DNA of 64,000 nt from CAYUPI01 sp964446585 (GCA_964446585.1 CAYUPI010000017.1:46614-110613); one strand, 5' to 3'. Shown: positions 35,145 to 44,246, counted from the stretch's first letter. Notes: a model not told the origin generated them from the sequence alone. Made by a program: numbers and translations.

Positions 35145-35993
35145 GTGCTAGGCGCTCGGTTGCGTGCTGGGATTGACTGCGATAGAGTGGCCGCGGAATC
35201 AGAATTGAAAGCGGAACAAACAATCACCCTGGCGTTGGCTTTCTCCGTCGCTTTAGGGGTAGGCCTCTTGCTGAACGCCTGTACTTCCATCACTCGGACC
35301 GTCGTCGCACCGCCCGAGATTCCCGGAGCAACGTACGTCGGCAATAGGGCTTGTTATGATTGTCACACAAACATAACGCGCATTTTCCCTGCCAGCGCGC
35401 ACGGCCGCCTGCATTTCGAAGGCGCGAAGTTGGCAGGCCAGGCCGGCTGCGAATCATGCCACGGACCCGGCAGCAAGCACCTCGAAGCGGGCGGCGGGCG
35501 CGGAAAGTTCATCGTCAATCCCGGGAAGGATCCGGCCGCCTGCTTCCGGTGCCACCTCCAGACCCATGCCGAATTCAACCTTCCCCAGCATCATCCGGTC
35601 CTCGAAGGCCGGATGAATTGCGTGCAATGCCATGATCCCCATGGCGCCGATATCTTTAAGCCCGCGCGCGGCTTGGCGATGGCTCGACTTAATCAGAACT
35701 GCGCCGAATGTCATCGCGAGCAGACGCGGCCGTTTGTGTTCGAGCATGAGGCCTTGCGCGAAGGTTGCACCGTGTGTCACAACCCACACGGTTCGGTAAA
35801 CCGCAAGCTGCTGGTCGAAAGCGATCCAAATCTTTGTCTCAAATGCCATGCGCAAGCCCAGCATGGGCCGACGGGTCAGATTTTCATCGGGATCAAAGAC
35901 CACACACCATATTTGAAGCAGGGTGCCTGCTGGAGCGCAGGCTGCCACAGTTCGGTGCATGGCTCGAACATGCACCCGAGGATGCTTTATTGA
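35145..35993 (+). CDS. DmsE/MtrA-like multiheme c-type cytochrome (lipoprotein)
   Basis: 282 aa at the longest GTG start; TTG at 35205 or GTG at 35187 would shorten the leader. A hydrophobic segment ends at a lipobox-like LLNAC (Cys46). Seven CXXCH heme sites are seen at residues 70, 102, 133, 159, 186, 208 and 231, and an eighth CX4CH (CWSAGCH, 262-268). The pattern GCESCHGPGSKH, FEHEALREGCTVCHNPHGS and CHSSVHGSN fits the decaheme DmsE family, though with fewer hemes. It would carry electrons across the periplasm to an outer-membrane partner, and the barrel gene begins 51 bp downstream. Confidence 0.85.
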   Translation: MLGARLRAGIDCDRVAAESELKAEQTITLALAFSVALGVGLLLNACTSITRTVVAPPEIPGATYVGNRACYDCHTNITRIFPASAHGRLHFEGAKLAGQAGCESCHGPGSKHLEAGGGRGKFIVNPGKDPAACFRCHLQTHAEFNLPQHHPVLEGRMNCVQCHDPHGADIFKPARGLAMARLNQNCAECHREQTRPFVFEHEALREGCTVCHNPHGSVNRKLLVESDPNLCLKCHAQAQHGPTGQIFIGIKDHTPYLKQGACWSAGCHSSVHGSNMHPRMLY

Positions 35994-36030
35994 GACGTTG
36001 AACGGGAGCAGCAGTGATACGCGCCGGCAA

Positions 36031-36166
36031 GTGACGAATGAAGAATGACGAATGACGAGATAATTCCGAACGACGAATCTCGAATACGATCGGCGGATTC
36101 GAGCAGGGGCATTCGACTTCCGGATTTGGGCATTTTTTCGTCATTCGTCATTCGTCATTCGTCATT
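36031..36166. repeat. Heptamer GACGAAT inverted repeat within 5' end of the barrel gene
   Basis: Left arm (36031-36058) has tandem GACGAATGA units and right arm (36138-36166) has TCATTCG units, so the DNA forms a long hairpin. The right arm lies in frame inside the signal region of the downstream protein. Confidence 0.7.
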
Positions 36167-38531
36167 TTGTCTCCTGGCCGTAGCGGTTTCCGCTCGAGCG
36201 GCGGTTGATGAAAGCAAGCTGCCTCCACCTGCTGCTACTACTGTGGAATTTGAGCGCGATATCAAACCGATTCTGGAAACCGTCTGCTGGCGTTGTCACG
36301 GACCGGAGCGGCCTAAGAGTCATTTCCGGTTGGACAACCGGGAATCGGCTCTCAAGGGCGGGGACAACGGCATTGATATCATTCCTGGCAAGAGCGCGCA
36401 GAGCCCGCTTGTCCATTACATCGCGCGGCTCGTGCCCGATATGGAAATGCCGCCGCCGAGCAAAGGCGAGCCGCTCACGGCGCAACAGGTGGGGCTGTTC
36501 CGCGCGTGGATCGACCAAGGCTTTCAATGGGGCGCGACCAACCCGCCGGTCCAATTCACATTTTCCGCCGCGCCAACGCTTCGCTGGATCGGTGTGACCG
36601 GTGACAAAGCAAAATTCCGCGAGCTTGAAGGAATGCGGCAAGGTTTCGGGGGCGGTTTGGAGCATTTTTCGCTGCAAGAGCAAATTGGTCCTGATAAGAA
36701 GTTTTCGGCGGAAGGCAGAGCGTTAGTTCCCGACCAGGATTTTCAAGTCAAGCTTGCGCTGGAGAAGTCAGACGTGGGATTCGTGCGCGGAGGATTTGAG
36801 CAGTGGCGGCGGTATTACGATGATACTGGAGGCTATTATCGCCCGTTCGCGGTGCCGTCTTTCGATCTGAACCGAGACTTGCACCTAGACCTTGGGCGGG
36901 CGTGGATCGATATCGGCCTGACACTGCCCAACCTGCCACAGATCGTGCTCGGTTACGAATATCAGTATAAGGACGGCGCCAAGTCGTTGCTGGAATGGGG
37001 AACGGTGAGCGGAAAGAGCAATCCCAAAGCAGGTGATGGGAAGAACATTTATCCATCGGCGAAACACCTCGATGAGCGGGTCCATATCGCGAAACTGGAT
37101 CTGACGTATGATTTTTGGGGATGGCACCTGGAGGACAACGCGCGTGTGGAGATTTACAGGCTGATGACACTTCGGCAGGATGCCCAGAATGTCGATCTGG
37201 GGCCGGGCCCGGATACGGTGATCCAAACGCGAGAAGGCGGCAGCCACATACAGGGCATGAACACGCTGCGACTGGAGCGGCAGGTGACAGACTGGTGGCT
37301 GCTTTCGGGCGGCTATTTGTATTCCCGATTTGATGGGGATGCTTCGTTTAGCCAGCAAACTCTGGATTCGGCTGGGGTGCCGACTACGGGCCGATTTTGG
37401 TCGAGCGACGTCATCGTCCTGAAACGCGAGGCCCACGCGTTCAGCGTCGGAAGCCTGCTGGGCCCTATCACCGGATTGAGCCTTTCGCTCGGGGTGCAAA
37501 GCGAATGGCAACGGCAGGAAGGGGCTGGAAAAATTAACCTCGATGAAGGCGATCCGTACACCCCGTATAGTTTCACGAACACGCCGGCCACGATTCAGTC
37601 GGATTTGGACAAAGCCAAGGTAATGGAAAATGCCGGCCTGCGATATACCGGGATACCGTTCACGGTGCTGTTCGCGGAAACTCGTTTCGAGCAGGAGAGT
37701 ATCGGACAATTCGAGCATGAAGACGCCGGAAGCCCGTTCCTGCGCGACACCGACGCACGCAACAATCTGCGAGACGGCCGCGTGGGGTTTAATACTTCGC
37801 CATGGCGCTGGGTTACCTTTAGCGCGCACTACAAGAATCGACTCAGTGATACGGACTACGACAAACGCTTGGACTTAACCGTGGACGGGCAGGGAGCCCT
37901 AACCAATAATCCGGGCTATTCAGAGTTTATCCGCCATCGGAAGATTGATACGGATGAGGCAGAAGCAAAGTTAGTGCTGCGGCCGGCTAATTGGTTGCGA
38001 ACAACCTTCACCTACCAATGGGTCAATACGGATTACTCCACCACTACGGATCCGGTTCCAGGGGGCGACCAGCGGGAGGGTCTCCTCGCGGGAAAATATG
38101 ACGCCCACGTATTCGGCCTCGGCCTCACCGTGACTCCTTTCCAGCGCGTTTACTTTGCCGGTACGTTCACTTACAGCGATTCTCGCACTACCACGGCGCA
38201 AAACGGAAGTCCGTCGGTCGCGCCGTACAAAGGCAATGTTTATTCCATCATTGCCAGTGCGGACTACACCTTGAACGAGGCGACGAGGTTTCATTGTGCC
38301 TATTCCTTTTCCCGGGCAGACTATGGCCAAAACAATGAGGGCGACGGACTGCCCCTGGGACTGAGTTACACTCGGCACGGTGTGATGGCCGGGGTGTCCC
38401 GGCGGTTGACCAAGAATCTTAACACGAACTTGCGGTATGCCTTCTATCGTTATTTGGAACCCAGCGGCGGAGGCATCAACGACTACACCGCTCACGGCGT
38501 CTTCGCCACCTTGGTGATGAAGTGGCCTTGA
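36045..38531 (+). CDS. Monoheme-domain outer-membrane beta-barrel (porin-cytochrome fusion)
   Basis: 828 aa at this ATG; a TTG at 36126 would give a shorter leader directly before the signal core (FCLLAVAVSARAA). Residues about 68-150 match the planctomycete-type PSCyt1 heme domain: FERDIKPILETVCWRCHG (Cys81-His85), KSHFRLDNRESALKGGDNG and MEMPP for the distal ligand. From about 155 to the end are alternating hydrophobic strands rich in Tyr, Trp and Gly, ending in a terminal VMKWP, typical of an outer-membrane barrel of about 670 residues, the size of MtrB/PioB proteins. Its neighbour is an octaheme DmsE/MtrA-like cytochrome. The MtrB identity is inferred, not tested. Confidence 0.7.
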   Translation: MTNDEIIPNDESRIRSADSSRGIRLPDLGIFSSFVIRHSSFCLLAVAVSARAAVDESKLPPPAATTVEFERDIKPILETVCWRCHGPERPKSHFRLDNRESALKGGDNGIDIIPGKSAQSPLVHYIARLVPDMEMPPPSKGEPLTAQQVGLFRAWIDQGFQWGATNPPVQFTFSAAPTLRWIGVTGDKAKFRELEGMRQGFGGGLEHFSLQEQIGPDKKFSAEGRALVPDQDFQVKLALEKSDVGFVRGGFEQWRRYYDDTGGYYRPFAVPSFDLNRDLHLDLGRAWIDIGLTLPNLPQIVLGYEYQYKDGAKSLLEWGTVSGKSNPKAGDGKNIYPSAKHLDERVHIAKLDLTYDFWGWHLEDNARVEIYRLMTLRQDAQNVDLGPGPDTVIQTREGGSHIQGMNTLRLERQVTDWWLLSGGYLYSRFDGDASFSQQTLDSAGVPTTGRFWSSDVIVLKREAHAFSVGSLLGPITGLSLSLGVQSEWQRQEGAGKINLDEGDPYTPYSFTNTPATIQSDLDKAKVMENAGLRYTGIPFTVLFAETRFEQESIGQFEHEDAGSPFLRDTDARNNLRDGRVGFNTSPWRWVTFSAHYKNRLSDTDYDKRLDLTVDGQGALTNNPGYSEFIRHRKIDTDEAEAKLVLRPANWLRTTFTYQWVNTDYSTTTDPVPGGDQREGLLAGKYDAHVFGLGLTVTPFQRVYFAGTFTYSDSRTTTAQNGSPSVAPYKGNVYSIIASADYTLNEATRFHCAYSFSRADYGQNNEGDGLPLGLSYTRHGVMAGVSRRLTKNLNTNLRYAFYRYLEPSGGGINDYTAHGVFATLVMKWP

Positions 38532-38563
38532 ACTCGACATGAATAATGAAATGAAACGCTCTT

Positions 38564-41410
38564 ATGCGTTATTCTTTTGCTGATTTGTGGATTCGGCAGT
38601 TCGACCGGGGTGAGGATCAGCCGCGTCGGCACCACGGGGCGTCTTTTCGGGCAAAAATCGGAATCGCAGTGTTATCAATCGCAACCTTGTCGTTCGGTGA
38701 CACATCGGCCGACACTATTACGCTCACTCCGATCGCCGATACTTCCCTGTTTGAGTACGTGCCCGACAACAATCTTGGCGGCTTGACTGACGTCGCCGCC
38801 GGAACGATCCGGCTCCTCAAGCGCAGCCGAGGATTGTTCAAATTTGATCTGACCCAAGTTCCCTCCAGCGCCACGATTACTTCAGCCGCATTCGACATTC
38901 AAGTGGTCAAAGTACCGCCGAGTCCCCTGGGCTCCATCTTTTCGCTGAATCGGGTGCTGCGGGATTGGGGAGAAGGCAACGGCGCAGGCACGATGCTCGG
39001 GTCGCCCGCGACCGCGGGCCAGGCCACCTGGAACAACCGCTTCCATCCTTCCACCCCGTGGACACCGCCGGGAGGCGGCGCGGATGTCGATTACGTCGGG
39101 GCATTCAGCGCTACGAATTTCATTAACGGATTCGGTCCCTATACGTTCAATTCCACTACCGGCCTCGTGGCCGACGTCCAGGCCTGGCTGAACGATCCGA
39201 GCACGAATTTCGGCTGGATGCTCATCAGCGAGCGAGAAGCTTCGCGCGAAACCGTGCGGCGCTTTGGAAGCCGCGAGGACCCGAGTCATGCTCCGGTGCT
39301 GGTAATCGGATTTGTCGTCGGGCCAAAGATCGTGACCCAACCGCAGAGCCAAACGGTCCAGGTGGACAGCACGGTGAGCTTCAGCGTCGCGGTCAGCGGC
39401 GCGCCGCCGTTCACTTATCAATGGCAGTACAACGACATTACAATCTCCGGTGCTACTACCAACCCCCTGATGCTGCCCAATGTCCAGACCAATGCTGCAG
39501 GACAATACAACGTGTTGGTCACAGACCAAAACGGCACCACGGCCAGCGACCACGCCGTACTGACCGTCATCCCCCCAGGCTCCCCGTTCGTGAGTATTAT
39601 CGATCCGACGAATGAGGCTCGTTTCCCCGACGGCTCCCAAGTTCTCGTGACGGCCGAGGCGGGCGAGACCAACGGCAGTATCAGTCAGGTGGAATTTTTC
39701 CTGAACGCCACCAACTCCGTCGGTGTATCACTGACGAACCCCGCGACGAATCTCTACACGACGTTGCTCACGAATGTCGCCGCGGGCAGCTATGCGCTGA
39801 CCGCCGTTGCCACAGATCCGCGCACCAACGCGGTCACTTCGTCGGTCGTTAGGATCTCCTTCGTCGCTCCTCCCATCGTAACGGTGTCGGTCTCGCCCTC
39901 GGGAACGAATTTCCTGCTCGGGACAATCCTCACGAACACGGCGCAGGTGAGCCCGAGTGTCACGAACGTTGAATTCTTCGAGGCCACAAACTTGCTGGGC
40001 ACAGTGGGCGAGGCGCCGTTTTCGCTCGTGTGGACGCCGGCGGAAGCTCGTCTTTATTCGCTGACTGCTCAAGCGACAGACGACTTGGGTCAGGCAGGCA
40101 CTTCCCCACCAGTGGTCATCCGGATTCATGGGCCAGATTCGGTTGCGCCGCGCATTGCGATCACAAATGCCCCGGCCAATTTTGCACGTCTCTACACGAA
40201 CCGGGTTTGCCTCGCGGGCACAGCCAGCGATGCAAACCTTGACCATGTCGAGTATCAGATAACCAGTGGTCCTTTTCTCGACCCACCAGCGCCGGCTGCG
40301 TACGCGGAAGGCACTTCCAATTGGATGGCAATCGTGACGCTGCAGCCCGGCCAAAACCAGGTGCGGCTTCGCAGTATTGATTTTTCGACCAACTCGTCCC
40401 CAACGCTGTCGCGATTTTACACGTATGTCGTCCCGGCATCGCTGGTCATCCAGACGAATGGTGCAGGGACCGTGTCGCCCGATTTGACCCACAAGATGTT
40501 GGAGCTCGGACAACTTTACACCGTCACCGCGCGGCCCGCTCGAGGCTTCGTCTTTCAGAGCTGGGAAGGCGAAGGACTTGCGGTCACAAACAATGCAACC
40601 CTCAGTTTCGTGCTTACCAACGGGATGACACTCGTGGCGAACTTCGTTACGAACCCGTTCCCAGTGGTCGCCGGGGCCTACCAGGGAGTGTTTTTCGACA
40701 CGAACAAAGCGGCACTGGGGCCATTTGACATGTTCACGGAAAGCGCAGGTTCTTTGAGCCTGCAGCTCAGGCCGAACGGCTCGTTCAGCGCGAAATTGGC
40801 GATGAAGGGGACAAGCTTTTCTTTCAGCGGACAGTTCGATCCAAGCGGGCGCGCGACTGTCCCGGTGCTTCGCCGCCCATACCTGCCGGCCGTGTGTTCC
40901 TTGCAGCTCGACCTGTCAGGAGGGACGGGCCTCCTCACGGGTCAAGTCACCAACGCACTTGGCACCGAGGTTCTCGTCTCTCCAGTGTTCGCTGGAAAGT
41001 CGTTTAACTCGAAAACCAACCCGGCGCCGCAAGCGGGTGGTCGCGGTTTCATTCTGATCACCAACGTCAATAATGCCTTGGTGGCGCCACTGGTCGCCGC
41101 GAATTCGTCCGACTTGAACACTAACAAAATTGGGAGTGGCTCAGCCTCGATCAGCATGGCCGGGGCAGTCAAGGTCCAGGGCCGATGGATCAACAATAAT
41201 TCCTTCGCTTTGGCCTCAGCACTATTCCAGACCGATTTCAACGGCGGCAATCTGCCCTTTTATCTCTCGTACTTCGGCGGGACGGAGATTATTATCGGGT
41301 TGCCGCGTTTTGGAGCTGACACGAACGACATCAGCGGCACATTGTGGTGGGTCAAGTCGGGAACGAATGGATTTTCGCGGCAAATGGAAATGTTGCCGCC
41401 ATCGCGTTAG
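38564..41410 (+). CDS. Large secreted DNRLRE/Ig-repeat protein
   Basis: 948 aa. The first 48 residues include a hydrophobic leader (KIGIAVLSIATLSFGDTSAD). Residues about 50-245 are a DNRLRE-type domain (PIADTSLFEYVPDNNLGG, RGLFKFDLTQVPSSATITSAAFD, DVQAWLNDPSTNFGWMLIS). Then come an Ig domain (IVTQPQSQTVQVDSTVSF), three Ig-like repeats with VEFF motifs, an InlB-type beta-repeat (RPARGFVFQSWEGEG), and a C-terminal region of about 240 residues that I do not recognise. It looks like an extracellular adhesin or matrix protein. It follows the barrel gene by 32 bp and so may be part of the electron-transfer cluster. Confidence 0.75.
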   Translation: MRYSFADLWIRQFDRGEDQPRRHHGASFRAKIGIAVLSIATLSFGDTSADTITLTPIADTSLFEYVPDNNLGGLTDVAAGTIRLLKRSRGLFKFDLTQVPSSATITSAAFDIQVVKVPPSPLGSIFSLNRVLRDWGEGNGAGTMLGSPATAGQATWNNRFHPSTPWTPPGGGADVDYVGAFSATNFINGFGPYTFNSTTGLVADVQAWLNDPSTNFGWMLISEREASRETVRRFGSREDPSHAPVLVIGFVVGPKIVTQPQSQTVQVDSTVSFSVAVSGAPPFTYQWQYNDITISGATTNPLMLPNVQTNAAGQYNVLVTDQNGTTASDHAVLTVIPPGSPFVSIIDPTNEARFPDGSQVLVTAEAGETNGSISQVEFFLNATNSVGVSLTNPATNLYTTLLTNVAAGSYALTAVATDPRTNAVTSSVVRISFVAPPIVTVSVSPSGTNFLLGTILTNTAQVSPSVTNVEFFEATNLLGTVGEAPFSLVWTPAEARLYSLTAQATDDLGQAGTSPPVVIRIHGPDSVAPRIAITNAPANFARLYTNRVCLAGTASDANLDHVEYQITSGPFLDPPAPAAYAEGTSNWMAIVTLQPGQNQVRLRSIDFSTNSSPTLSRFYTYVVPASLVIQTNGAGTVSPDLTHKMLELGQLYTVTARPARGFVFQSWEGEGLAVTNNATLSFVLTNGMTLVANFVTNPFPVVAGAYQGVFFDTNKAALGPFDMFTESAGSLSLQLRPNGSFSAKLAMKGTSFSFSGQFDPSGRATVPVLRRPYLPAVCSLQLDLSGGTGLLTGQVTNALGTEVLVSPVFAGKSFNSKTNPAPQAGGRGFILITNVNNALVAPLVAANSSDLNTNKIGSGSASISMAGAVKVQGRWINNNSFALASALFQTDFNGGNLPFYLSYFGGTEIIIGLPRFGADTNDISGTLWWVKSGTNGFSRQMEMLPPSR

Positions 41411-41494
41411 TGAAGCTAGGCTTGCCGCCTTCGATCTTGATCCCGGTCCTGTCTCGACCTATGCCCCACCACGTGCAAGGATGAGCAACGTTCA

Positions 41495-42193
41495 ATGATG
41501 CTCACCCTGGTACTGGCGTCACGAAACGCGCATAAAATCGCAGAAATACGCGCCATCCTCGGGCACGAGATCCGCTATCTGACGTTGAACGATTACCCAG
41601 ATGCGCCAGAGGTCGCAGAGGACGCCGGCACGTTCGAGGGGAACGCGACGAAGAAAGCGGTTGAACTGGCGAGGTGGACCGCCGCTTGGCAAACTGACGC
41701 TCACGGTAAGTCCAGAATGTGTGTGTTGGCGGACGATTCCGGACTTGAGGTGGATGCGCTCGCAGGGGCGCCGGGAGTACATTCCGCGCGATTCGCCGCC
41801 CTTGATACGGATCAAAGGGGCAATTCTTCGGACGCGGATAACAACGCGAAACTGTTGCGCTTGCTGCGGGATGTGGCGTCGCCCCAGCGGACGGCGCGGT
41901 TTCGATGCGTTTTAGCGCTGACGCCCTTGCCCGAGCAATCCGTTCGAACTGCTTCCACGGTATGCTGCGTTGACGAAGCAGAGTTCGCGACGGAGTTGTT
42001 CGAAGGCGCATGCGAGGGTAGAATTGGTTTCGCGCCGAGAGGTCAGTCGGGTTTCGGATATGATCCCTTGTTTTTTCCGACCGGTTATGAGCAAACGTTC
42101 GCTGAATTGGGTGAGGAGGCAAAGAATAGGATGAGTCATCGAGCAAACGCTCTGGCCAAACTCAAGGTCCGACTGAGGACGCCGACACCATGA
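41495..42193 (+). CDS. rdgB: Non-canonical purine NTP pyrophosphatase
   Basis: 232 aa of the HAM1/RdgB family, which hydrolyses ITP, dITP and XTP to monophosphates to keep them out of nucleic acids. The N-terminus ASRNAHKIAEIRAIL, the metal-binding DDSGLEVDAL, the SGFGYDPLFF strand and SHRANAL near the end are all visible. The start is the first of two adjacent ATG codons. A gap of about 84 bp separates it from the adhesin-like gene, so it may be transcribed on its own. Confidence 0.95.
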   Translation: MMLTLVLASRNAHKIAEIRAILGHEIRYLTLNDYPDAPEVAEDAGTFEGNATKKAVELARWTAAWQTDAHGKSRMCVLADDSGLEVDALAGAPGVHSARFAALDTDQRGNSSDADNNAKLLRLLRDVASPQRTARFRCVLALTPLPEQSVRTASTVCCVDEAEFATELFEGACEGRIGFAPRGQSGFGYDPLFFPTGYEQTFAELGEEAKNRMSHRANALAKLKVRLRTPTP

Positions 42194-42272
42194 CAGGATG
42201 GCAATACGATACCCGGGCTGAAGAGAGTTACCTTGAACCAGCTTAGCAGCGCAATGGCTGGGCGATGAAAGG

Positions 42273-43109
42273 CTATCCGCGCACGCCCAGTTCCTTCCGC
42301 AGCAGACCGTTGCTGGCGATCATTCGGAACTTATGATCGCCAGCGATCGGTTGCCACCAAAGCTCTCCGCCTGCCCGCTCCAATATTAGCCCTCCAGCGG
42401 CAACGTCCCACAGGCTAATGCTTCGCTCGAGATACGCGTCAAACCTGCCACAGGCGACGTAGCTCAAATCCAACGCACCTGCCCCCATGATCCGGATCTT
42501 GCGCACGCGGCGAACCAACCTGTTGAACAAAGGCAATGTAGCGGCCAGATGTTCCCGGCTCTTGGACAGACCGACGGCAATAATCGCGTCTGCAAGTTTC
42601 CGACGCGGGCTGACGTGGATGATTTTGCCATTTAGCCGCGCGGGTCCGCTCTCCGTCGCCGTCCAGAGTTCATCACAAAACGGGTCATAAACAACGCCTG
42701 CCAAGGTTTGGTAGCCGTCAGGGTATGGCGTTGACCGCGATCGGCTTCGGGAACTTATACTTTGCGCGACGCGCTTCGGCTCGCGCTCGCGCCGCTGAAG
42801 CGCGATGGAAACGCACGCATGGGGAACGCCGTAAGCGAAATTGACTGTGCCGTCAATAGGATCGACAACCCAGCGATATTCCGCGTTTAGATTGCCCGCC
42901 ACGCCTTCTTCTCCGAGCAGACCGACAGCAGGGAAAGCCGAGCGCAAAATCCGTTCAATCAGTCTCTGACACTGAACATCGAGCTCCAACTTGATATCGT
43001 ATTGGGTCCGAGCCCGAGCGCGTTTAGGCAAGGCGAGATGCCGGAGGAGCAACGCGCCGACTGATTTGGCTGCCTCCAATGCCACACCCTGCGCCTGATG
43101 CAAATTCAT
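42273..43109 (-). CDS. Inositol monophosphatase family protein
   Basis: 278 aa if started MNLHQAQGVALEAA; the frame extends 20 codons further upstream. Metal-binding motifs are LLGEEG, WVVDPIDGTVN and WDVAAGGLILERAGG. The fold acts on inositol-1-phosphate, 3'-phosphoadenosine phosphate or fructose bisphosphate; the substrate is unclear. A stretch of about 27 residues rich in Arg and Ser (RSRSRS), coded at 42711-42791, breaks the GVPHACVSIALQRR...TLAGVVYDP region where family members are continuous. The gene is divergent from trxB. Confidence 0.88.
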   Translation of the reverse strand: MNLHQAQGVALEAAKSVGALLLRHLALPKRARARTQYDIKLELDVQCQRLIERILRSAFPAVGLLGEEGVAGNLNAEYRWVVDPIDGTVNFAYGVPHACVSIALQRREREPKRVAQSISSRSRSRSTPYPDGYQTLAGVVYDPFCDELWTATESGPARLNGKIIHVSPRRKLADAIIAVGLSKSREHLAATLPLFNRLVRRVRKIRIMGAGALDLSYVACGRFDAYLERSISLWDVAAGGLILERAGGELWWQPIAGDHKFRMIASNGLLRKELGVRG

Positions 43110-43178
43110 ACCGCGGCAAAGTGAGCATGTTCCGATGCGCCGAGTCGAGCGCTTTTCGGTCGGATTCACTTCTTGCCA

Positions 43179-44141
43179 ATGAGCAACTCAGAAACTAAGT
43201 TTCGCGGCCTCATGGAAAAAGTAGTCATCATTGGTTCGGGCTGCGCAGGGTGGACGGCGGCGCTCTACAGCGCGCGCGCCAATTTGAAACCACTCGTGCT
43301 CACGGGAAAGCAGCCCGGCGGTCTGCTGACGACGACAACCATCGTCGAGAATTACCCCGGCTTCCCCGAAGGAGTTGACGGCTACGAACTCATGATGCGC
43401 TTTCAAAAGCAGGCCGAGCGCTTTGGGGCGCGCGCACAGTTTGGTGAAGTTGAGGCGGCGGACCTTTCGCAAAACCCCTTCTCGCTGACTGTGGATGGCG
43501 AGACGCTACGAACTGAAACCATCATCATCGCCAGCGGGGCCAGTCATCGCCACTTGGGTTTGGAGAGCGAACACCTTTTGGAGAACAAGGGTGTGACTTA
43601 CTGCGCTACATGCGATGGAGCGCTGCCGATCTTCCGCCAGCAACCGCTGGTCGTGGTCGGGGGTGGGGATTCAGCTTGCGAGGAAGCGCTGTACCTGACC
43701 CGTTTCGGTTCGATGGTTTACCTGGTCCACCGGCGCGACGCTCTGCGCGCTTCGAAGATCATGGCCGAGCGCACGCTGGCGCATCCCAAGATCAAACCTG
43801 TCTGGGATTCGGTCGTTACTGAGGTGCTGGATGTGAAGCAAAACAAAGTAACCGGGGTGCGATTGAAAGACGTTAAGACCGGGGCAGAAAACATGCTGAA
43901 CTGTGCAGGGGTGTTCGTGGCGATCGGCCATCTCCCGAACACACAGATTTTCCGGGGAGCGATTAACATGGATGAAACCGGCTACATCATCCCCACGCGC
44001 GGCACCGCGACGAATATCCCCGGGGTGTTCGTGGCGGGAGATTGCGCCGATCGCGTGTATCGCCAGGCGGTCACCGCGGCTGGACTCGGCTGCGCCGCGG
44101 CCATCGACGCCGAACGCTATCTGGCGGCGAAGAACAAATAA
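43179..44141 (+). CDS. trxB: Thioredoxin reductase
   Basis: 320 aa at ATG 43179 (ATG 43212, MEKVVIIGSGCAG, is the alternative). FAD binding GSGCAGWTAALYSARAN, the redox pair CATC in VTYCATCDGALP, NADPH binding VVGGGDSACEEALYL, and the GDCADRVYRQAVTAAGLGCAAA FAD motif all fit. It passes electrons from NADPH to thioredoxin for ribonucleotide reductase and thiol repair. It is divergent from the inositol phosphatase gene. A heptamer-type hairpin follows the stop. Confidence 0.96.
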   Translation: MSNSETKFRGLMEKVVIIGSGCAGWTAALYSARANLKPLVLTGKQPGGLLTTTTIVENYPGFPEGVDGYELMMRFQKQAERFGARAQFGEVEAADLSQNPFSLTVDGETLRTETIIIASGASHRHLGLESEHLLENKGVTYCATCDGALPIFRQQPLVVVGGGDSACEEALYLTRFGSMVYLVHRRDALRASKIMAERTLAHPKIKPVWDSVVTEVLDVKQNKVTGVRLKDVKTGAENMLNCAGVFVAIGHLPNTQIFRGAINMDETGYIIPTRGTATNIPGVFVAGDCADRVYRQAVTAAGLGCAAAIDAERYLAAKNK

Positions 44142-44147
44142 CGACAC

Positions 44148-44240
44148 GGAGTGATGGAGCGATGGAATAACGGAGTGATGGAATGATTGGGCGCTGCCTG
44201 ACACCTCTCCATTACTCCACCGTTCCATCACTCCAGTTTT
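44148..44240. repeat. Octamer inverted repeat GGAGTGAT / ATCACTCC, possible terminator
   Basis: Copies of GGAGTGATGGA on the left (44148-44188) and TCCATCACTCC on the right (44205-44234) can pair; five T follow the right arm. It lies downstream of trxB and may end its transcript. Confidence 0.55.
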
Positions 44241-44246
44241 TAGCTT

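Noticed and set aside
44148..44240. Possible CRISPR array
   Set aside because: The units are 7-8 bases long and imperfect, without spacers.
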